A DNA stretch of 6,722 nt from Armatimonadota bacterium (GTDB lineage Bacteria; Armatimonadota; Zipacnadia; Zipacnadales; JABUFB01), in the NCBI GenBank assembly GCA_018056145.1, contig JAGPGE010000083.1:1-6722 (forward strand). Direction: 5' to 3'. The translations under genes and the position numbers were made by a program. Numbering within the stretch: the first letter of the stretch is position 1; every line of letters starts with the position of its first letter. This document shows, piece after piece, positions 1 through 4,324 of the stretch. The notes beneath the pieces are model-generated. The model worked only from the letters and a program-made list of their open reading frames with translations, was not told where the DNA came from and did no database searches.

Positions 1-1275
1 GTGGAAGGGCTCATTGGAGTGGGTCGAGCCATCGATCGCCGCCTGCATCCACACTGCGAACAGGTTCTCTTCCAGGAAGCGTCGCACGTCCTCGTGGGTT
101 GAGACGTCGAGTCCTTTCCCCTGGAGGAATGGGATGATCTCCTCATCCTTGTCAATATCCGGGAAGATCAGGTCGTACGCTTCCGCGTGGTTCCACTGGT
201 AGCCGGGCTGGTCGATGCAGTAGACCGTGAGCCCCGCACCATACAGTGACGGCCCTTCGCTGAAAGGCGCCGGGCCCAGCCTTTCCACCTGCGACTGGCT
301 GTTGCGGTGCCGGTGTTGAGTCATCGTCGCCAGATACGCGTATTCCATGGCGAGCCGGGAGAACGCCACCAGTGCCTTGTGCAGGTAAGCCTTGTCTCCG
401 GTGGCGATGTACGCTCGGGCGCAATCCGGCGCCACTTTGAGCATTTCGTGGCAGTATGCCTGGTTGATCTCCGCGATGAACCCGTACCTCTGCCCGCCCT
501 GCGGGTAAGCGCCGCCGATGCCGTCGTCCGGGAACTCGCCACTGGTCATGTCTCCCGCCCCGAAATCATTGGACGGGTACTCCTCGCCGCCCACCGGGCA
601 CTTGATCTTCCAGCGATACGGGAACGACGTGTCCTTCTCCCACGGGTAGTAGGCCTTTTTCTTGTAGATTTCCGTCCCGTGAACCGGGCACCCGTGGGAC
701 ACGTTCACCCAGTGCCAACGCGGGATTGTGCTGTCCGGCTGCAGAGCCCAGATATCATCGTCGCTCATCGCGGCCCATTGTGACGCCCTTCCCGGGCCGC
801 CTCCGGTCATGCGTGCGATGTCCGCCTCGGTATAGACCGTGCGCCCTTCCTTGAGGCTCGGTAGCCTCTCGCCCAGCGGCCAACGACGCGGCAACTGGTG
901 GCCTTTCAGCTGGCGGAACTCCCGCAGGTCGTCGTAGGACCAGATCGTCACAGGGACGCGAATGTCATATTCACCGCCCGAGAAGCGTATCTCGGCGCTC
1001 TCCGCCGGCTTCACTGACCGGAAGTAGTACCGGCGCTGGTCCTGCTTTGCGGGAAGCGGCGTGCGGTCGAACAGCACGATGCTGTCGGGGTGCGTGACTT
1101 CCATCTCCGGCGCATCCGCCGGCAGCGCGAGCACCACCATGAAAATACGGTCAACACCCACGATATCCGGCGCGTAGGTCACCAGTCTGCTCACGGCATC
1201 TCCTTGTCCTGTACACGCTGCTGCCGCAAGCAGCAGCAGAATCGCGATTATGGTTGTTGGCGTTCTCTCTCGCAT
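1..1275 (-). CDS. Heparinase II/III-like secreted protein, C-terminus missing
   Basis: The frame is open for 425 codons with no stop and runs out of the window at base 1, so only the N-terminal part is present. The ATG at 1275 follows a GAGGG ribosome site 6 nt upstream and opens with a signal peptide: a basic start (MRERTPTT), a hydrophobic core (IIAILLLLAAAA) and Cys21. That makes it either a lipoprotein with a weak lipobox (AAAC) or a signal-peptidase-I substrate, in both cases exported. Residues 190-240 carry HGCPVHG and, 30 residues later, KCPVGGEEYPSNDF. Residues 265-315 (NQAYCHEMLK, ARAYIATGDKAYLHKAL) look like the helical repeats of the alpha/alpha-toroid found in heparinase II/III-like lyases. 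Known members cleave uronic-acid polysaccharides by beta-elimination, but the catalytic and beta-sheet regions lie mostly beyond the window, so substrate and activity are not shown. It lies 52 bp after the ceramidase-like gene, probably in one transcript. An alternative is a non-catalytic toroid protein. The family call is from pattern memory, not a search. Confidence 0.72.
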   Translation of the reverse strand, partial: MRERTPTTIIAILLLLAAAACTGQGDAVSRLVTYAPDIVGVDRIFMVVLALPADAPEMEVTHPDSIVLFDRTPLPAKQDQRRYYFRSVKPAESAEIRFSGGEYDIRVPVTIWSYDDLREFRQLKGHQLPRRWPLGERLPSLKEGRTVYTEADIARMTGGGPGRASQWAAMSDDDIWALQPDSTIPRWHWVNVSHGCPVHGTEIYKKKAYYPWEKDTSFPYRWKIKCPVGGEEYPSNDFGAGDMTSGEFPDDGIGGAYPQGGQRYGFIAEINQAYCHEMLKVAPDCARAYIATGDKAYLHKALVAFSRLAMEYAYLATMTQHRHRNSQSQVERLGPAPFSEGPSLYGAGLTVYCIDQPGYQWNHAEAYDLIFPDIDKDEEIIPFLQGKGLDVSTHEDVRRFLEENLFAVWMQAAIDGSTHSNEPFH

Positions 1276-1279
1276 CTAG

Positions 1280-1286
1280 CTCCCTC
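1280..1286 (-). promoter_or_regulatory. Ribosome binding site of the heparinase-like gene
   Basis: The minus strand reads GAGGGAG here, with its GAGGG core 6 nt before the ATG at 1275. It supports that start, which also gives the signal peptide a proper charged N-terminus. Confidence 0.65.
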
Positions 1287-1327
1287 GTTCCGCCCCGCGC
1301 GGGTGTGCGCGTACTGGTTTCTGCACC

Positions 1328-2725
1328 TTACCGGAACACGGCCTGCAGCGTCTCTCTCGCGGCATCGCGGATCATCTCGAATGCTTCCGGGACAAGCTTC
1401 GCCCAGTACCGCGTGCTTGCTTCATGTCCGCCGCGCTTCAGCGCCTCCGCGGAAGGAATGTACCCCACATACTGCGATGTGCAGTGTGCGATCAGAGTGC
1501 GTCTTGCCGGCGACGCGAGTTTGATCGCCAGCCCAAGTTCCACGAAGGGCTCGCCCGGCAGTCCGACGATAGCATCTTCGCCGATGCGCAGCACCTGAAT
1601 CTCATAGTCAAGGAACGGCGATCGGGCCCTTGCCAGTTCCACGCTCCACTGGCTCGCTGCAACCATCCACTTCGGGTCTACGCTCACTGGATCATCCCCC
1701 ACCACCTGCGGCGCCGGATGGCGAGAAAGCACGTCCTCGCAGTGCGCTTTCTCCTTAGGCGTCAACTCCCGCAAGGGTATGGGCAGACGGGTGACATGGG
1801 CTGCCAGGGTAGCCACGGGTTCGAAGCGCGAGTGTTCCAGGGCAGTGCGCGTAGTCTGGGCGAGTCCGGCGCCCATCCGCCGGTGGTCTTCCACATACTC
1901 CGGGTCGAAAGGCGGCCACGGGTTGATATTCCCGCAGGCGCCATTGACCACCAGAGCCGTGCAGGCCGGCCCACAGCCGCTCTCAATGCCATCCGCCAAC
2001 GCACCCGGCCAATCCGCCGACACGAAAGGCCTCGGGAAAACGTGTACCGGGTGGCAGGCGTAGTTCGCAACCACCGACACGAACCCCAGCGCATCGTCGC
2101 GGAAGCTCAGAACCGCCACCTCCGGGTCGATTGGGCCCTCGATGTACTTGATCCACGTCGGGCCGAGGGGCGCTTCCCACGTCGGTCCGGGCATTCCCAC
2201 CGTCCCGTCCGCTTTCACCGCCCGCCGGTTGTGGGCCCAGCGACCGTCGATCGCGCTGATCGAGCCAACACTGACCGGCCGCAGGCCCTCCAGCGCTTGT
2301 CCCACCGCTTCCACGCACCGCGAAGCCGCCCAACGGCTGTGGGCATCCTCACTCCCGCGCACCCACTCCAGTTCCGGCGGCAGTTCGGGGAAGTCCGGAT
2401 CCAGCATGATATGCCCAAGCGTTGGCGCTGAATGGGTCTGGGTTGCGTGAACCATAAGCGCGTCGGGCTCCAGGCCGAAGCGCGACGCGCACTGCTCCCG
2501 GATCCAGCCCGTGTACTGGCCGGTGATGATGGTTGCATCCAGGCACAGCAGGCAGGCACGGCTTGCGCCAAGTTCCAGCGCCAATGCTCTCGCATGCAGG
2601 GGGTCCCACACCTGCTGCGCCGGGCGATGCCGGGCGATGTCGCCCGCGAGATGCACCCCCCACCGCGGGGTGATGTCCACGCTCGCCGCTCCCGCGCGCA
2701 GGGCCGGACTCAGCTCGGTTGCCAC
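1328..2725 (-). CDS. Neutral/alkaline ceramidase N-terminal domain-like hydrolase
   Basis: A 465-residue protein starting at GTG 2725 and ending in TAA. The opening (AGAASVDITPRWGVHLAGD, residues 11-29) and DPLHARALALEL (41-52) are hallmarks of the neutral ceramidase N-terminal family. Matching metal-site motifs are HATQTHSAPT (93-102), NYACHPVHV (221-229, His225), GLPGEPF (388-394, Glu392) and YVGYIPSAEAL (419-429, Tyr). These fit the His/His/Glu/Tyr zinc set of Pseudomonas neutral ceramidase. The nucleophile motif of true ceramidases, GDVSP, aligns with GNINP at 265-269, so the Ser is Asn. There is no signal peptide, and at 465 residues it lacks the separate C-terminal domain of full-length ceramidases (usually over 600 residues). 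It is therefore probably a cytoplasmic metal-dependent amidase or hydrolase of unknown substrate, not a ceramidase. The frame stays open upstream to a TTG at 2809, but that would overlap the receiver gene, and the GTG at 2725 has a GGAGG site 8 nt upstream. It lies 31 bp after the receiver and 52 bp before the heparinase-like gene. Confidence 0.85.
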   Translation of the reverse strand: MATELSPALRAGAASVDITPRWGVHLAGDIARHRPAQQVWDPLHARALALELGASRACLLCLDATIITGQYTGWIREQCASRFGLEPDALMVHATQTHSAPTLGHIMLDPDFPELPPELEWVRGSEDAHSRWAASRCVEAVGQALEGLRPVSVGSISAIDGRWAHNRRAVKADGTVGMPGPTWEAPLGPTWIKYIEGPIDPEVAVLSFRDDALGFVSVVANYACHPVHVFPRPFVSADWPGALADGIESGCGPACTALVVNGACGNINPWPPFDPEYVEDHRRMGAGLAQTTRTALEHSRFEPVATLAAHVTRLPIPLRELTPKEKAHCEDVLSRHPAPQVVGDDPVSVDPKWMVAASQWSVELARARSPFLDYEIQVLRIGEDAIVGLPGEPFVELGLAIKLASPARRTLIAHCTSQYVGYIPSAEALKRGGHEASTRYWAKLVPEAFEMIRDAARETLQAVFR

Positions 2726-2733
2726 TGGCCACG

Positions 2734-2738
2734 CCTCC
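2734..2738 (-). promoter_or_regulatory. Ribosome binding site that decides the ceramidase-like start
   Basis: GGAGG on the minus strand, 8 nt before GTG 2725. It falls just after the receiver's TAG stop (2757-2759). It argues for a 465-residue product over the longer frame beginning at TTG 2809, whose first 28 residues are Ser/Arg-rich and unlike the family. Confidence 0.7.
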
Positions 2739-2756
2739 AAGTCGCCTGTGGGGCGG

Positions 2757-3140
2757 CTATGCTTCCAGGATGCGCTGGACGATGAGCCCGACATCCTGCG
2801 TGAAGCCAATGCGCTTTTCCACGAACACGCCGTCGTACTCGATGATATGCGTCAGGTCCTCGGCGGACTGCAACTCTCCGCTGACCACGATCACCTTGAT
2901 GTCCTGCCAAAGCGGATTGTTCTTGACGGCCTTCAGTACTTGCCAGCCATTGAGTTCCGGCATCACAATGTCCAGAGTGACCAGGTCATAGGGCCTGCCT
3001 TCCACCACGCTCGTGCACAGCTTTTCAAGGGCGATGCGACCGTTGGCAGCGGTATCTGCCTCCATGCCGGTCATCTCAAGCTGCATCTGGATGACCTCGC
3101 GCACAGCGGCATCATCGTCCACCACAAGGATTCGGGGCAT
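2757..3140 (-). CDS. Stand-alone response regulator receiver protein (CheY-like)
   Basis: A 127-residue single-domain receiver with nothing after the fold. It begins MPRILVVDDD, giving the acidic pocket at Asp8-Asp10. The phospho-acceptor is Asp57 in LDIVMP (56-61), the switch Ser is Ser87 in VIVVSGE, and the conserved Lys is Lys109. The residue after Lys109 is Arg instead of the usual Pro (EKRIGF), a small departure at the alpha4-beta5-alpha5 face. Such proteins take phosphate from a histidine kinase and act by protein contact, not by binding DNA; no kinase is in the window. The ATG at 3140 puts the first beta strand at residue 3, as is normal. The frame continues to a GTG at 3254, but that adds 38 Arg-rich residues unlike a receiver. 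An AAAGGA site lies 11 nt upstream, a rather long spacing. It follows the permease by 120 bp and precedes the hydrolase by 31 bp, so co-transcription with the hydrolase is likely. Confidence 0.93.
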   Translation of the reverse strand: MPRILVVDDDAAVREVIQMQLEMTGMEADTAANGRIALEKLCTSVVEGRPYDLVTLDIVMPELNGWQVLKAVKNNPLWQDIKVIVVSGELQSAEDLTHIIEYDGVFVEKRIGFTQDVGLIVQRILEA

Positions 3141-3260
3141 ATGCAAGCTGATCCTTTCACCATGGTTAGTCTCGGACCGGACGGGCAGGCGCCTGCGCCG
3201 CGCGCAGCCTTTCGTTTCCCGTCTGCCGTCCCCTCGACCTGCCTGCGGGCTCACCTCACG
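3141..3260 (-). other. Intergenic gap between permease and receiver
   Basis: 120 bp without a credible gene of its own. It holds a perfect 12-bp palindrome (GCAGGCGCCTGC at 3185-3196) and the receiver's ribosome site. I find no T-run after the palindrome and no clear -35/-10 pair, so neither a terminator nor an internal promoter can be claimed. Confidence 0.4.
3152..3157 (-). promoter_or_regulatory. Probable ribosome binding site of the receiver gene
   Basis: AAAGGA on the minus strand, 11 nt before ATG 3140. The spacing is longer than ideal, but no better site lies nearby. It supports the short receiver start over GTG 3254. Confidence 0.45.
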
Positions 3261-4142
3261 CTACCCGAACTGCAGTACGATTACCCCCGCCACCAACAGG
3301 CACGCACCGGCCACCGCGGCTGCCGAGAAGCGTTCGCGGAAGAAGACCCAGCCGATCATCGCCGAGATCATGGGGTAAGTTGACGTGATGCAGCTGATTC
3401 TCGGCGGCCCGGCGATCTCGATGGCTCTGACCATGAGCACGTAAGCCACTGAGAAGCTCACCAGGCCGTGGGTCACGTAGCACAGGATGTCGCGCCTTTG
3501 AACGCCCGCGAACCTTCGCCAGGTGCCCGACACCAGCGCGTACCCCACATACACCACCAGCCCGCACCACAGCAGCAGCGCGTTCTTGGCCACCGCGTTG
3601 ATGCTGTCAGGCAGCGTGCCGATCAGCGTCTCTCCCGCGCCCCAGCACACGCAGGCGCCCATCGCCAGAAGCAGAGACATCCTGTGCCCGTCGCGGAATT
3701 CGCCCTCAGGCGCGCAGTTGGTCTGCAAGCCCAGCACAATGCCGCCCAGCACCACAAGAACGCACGCGCCAAGAAGCCACCAGGTGAAGGTTTCCAGGCC
3801 CAGCGCCAGCGTGAATGCCAGCACCAGGATGACCTTGACCCGGGTCACCGGTACCGCAATGCTCATGCTGCCCCGCCGGATGCTCTCGTAGTACAGCATG
3901 CATCCCAACGTGAACTGGAACGTTCCCGTCACAGCGAACCGCGCCATCTCTGTCCACGGGAGCACCGCAAAGGCCCCGAGCTCCCGGCCCGCGACAAGGC
4001 TCGTGGCCAGTGCTCCGGTGAGCATGGAGATGCCGATGCCCAGCTTACCGGACAGCCTCGTCAGCTTGATCGGCACGACGACAACGCCCCAGCAGAGCGT
4101 GGAGATGGCAGCCAGCGCGTAGGCGTATGCGAGTTGAGACAC
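3261..4142 (-). CDS. EamA/DMT-superfamily permease
   Basis: An inner-membrane protein of 293 residues, the usual size for EamA-type drug/metabolite transporters, with about ten hydrophobic segments in two repeated halves. The first half runs from AYALAAISTLCWGVVVVPIKL (residues 6-26) to VLVVLGGIVLGLQ (128-140). The second begins LLLAMGACVCWGAGETLIG (157-175) and ends AAAVAGACLLVAGVIVLQ (274-291). The CWG motif after the first helix of each half and the FFRERFS motif before the last helix (267-273) are typical of the family. Substrates vary widely (amino acids, nucleotides, sugars, metabolites) and cannot be told from sequence. The start is uncertain. GTG 4142 gives the family length and puts helix 1 at the N-terminus but has no clear ribosome site; TTG 4229 would add 29 residues of no obvious character. 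The stop is TAG at 3261-3263. It is the first gene of the minus-strand unit, 120 bp before the receiver, and is transcribed away from the PBP gene. Confidence 0.88.
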   Translation of the reverse strand: MSQLAYAYALAAISTLCWGVVVVPIKLTRLSGKLGIGISMLTGALATSLVAGRELGAFAVLPWTEMARFAVTGTFQFTLGCMLYYESIRRGSMSIAVPVTRVKVILVLAFTLALGLETFTWWLLGACVLVVLGGIVLGLQTNCAPEGEFRDGHRMSLLLAMGACVCWGAGETLIGTLPDSINAVAKNALLLWCGLVVYVGYALVSGTWRRFAGVQRRDILCYVTHGLVSFSVAYVLMVRAIEIAGPPRISCITSTYPMISAMIGWVFFRERFSAAAVAGACLLVAGVIVLQFG

Positions 4143-4263
4143 AGACCCATTCCCGGGGAGCGAGATGGTGCGTGAAGCGGCCCATTCCACCTGGGGGGTG
4201 GCCGCACCTGCCCGGCTGGAACACTGCAACCGGACCAGACGTCGCTACATCAGGGCCTCGCGA

Positions 4264-4292
4264 TTGCGGCCCCTCTCCGCATGCCGTATAAT
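4264..4292 (+). promoter_or_regulatory. Sigma-70-type promoter of the PBP1A gene
   Basis: A perfect TATAAT -10 box at 4287-4292 sits exactly 17 bp after TTGCGG at 4264-4269, which keeps the TTG of the -35 consensus. In DNA this GC-rich a perfect -10 at the ideal spacing is unlikely by chance. Transcription would begin near 4299-4301, giving a leader of about 25 nt before ATG 4325. Confidence 0.7.
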
Positions 4293-4311
4293 TGACCTGC
4301 AATCTTTTGTT

Positions 4312-4315
4312 GGAG
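4312..4315 (+). promoter_or_regulatory. Ribosome binding site of the PBP1A gene
   Basis: GGAG lies 9 nt before ATG 4325 and just downstream of the predicted transcription start. It supports this ATG as the start codon. Confidence 0.65.
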
Positions 4316-4324
4316 CGCCGGAAT

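Larger units (their letters stand above)
4143..4324. other. Divergent intergenic region between permease and PBP genes
   Basis: 182 bp between two oppositely transcribed genes. The right half holds the plus-strand promoter and ribosome site of the PBP gene, described separately. In the left half I cannot find a convincing leftward -35/-10 pair for the minus-strand unit. A short 5-bp inverted repeat (CCACC/GGTGG, 4187-4201) is present but too weak to interpret. Confidence 0.5.

Noticed and set aside
1294..1303. CCCGCGCGGG palindrome between the ceramidase-like and heparinase-like genes
   Set aside because: No loop and no T-run on the minus strand; the next gene's ribosome site follows at once. 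Not a terminator.
1424..2431. A 335-codon plus-strand frame opposite the ceramidase-like gene
   Set aside because: Arg/His/Pro-rich shadow of a well-supported family gene, with no domain motif and no ribosome site that I could see.
2620..2639. Perfect tandem repeat of a 10-bp unit (CCGGGCGATG twice)
   Set aside because: It lies in the ceramidase-like coding frame, which matches its family on both sides. A recent 10-bp duplication would have shifted the frame, so this is probably chance in GC-rich codons.
2726..2809. N-terminal extension of the ceramidase-like protein to TTG 2809
   Set aside because: It overlaps the receiver's end, has an atypical Ser/Arg-rich sequence, and GTG 2725 has a better ribosome site.
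3185..3196. 12-bp palindrome as a possible operator or terminator
   Set aside because: A single site, no T-run, no partner copy in the window; too little to claim function.
2511..3383. A 290-codon plus-strand frame spanning the receiver and both of its flanks
   Set aside because: It covers parts of three real minus-strand genes and has no family resemblance.
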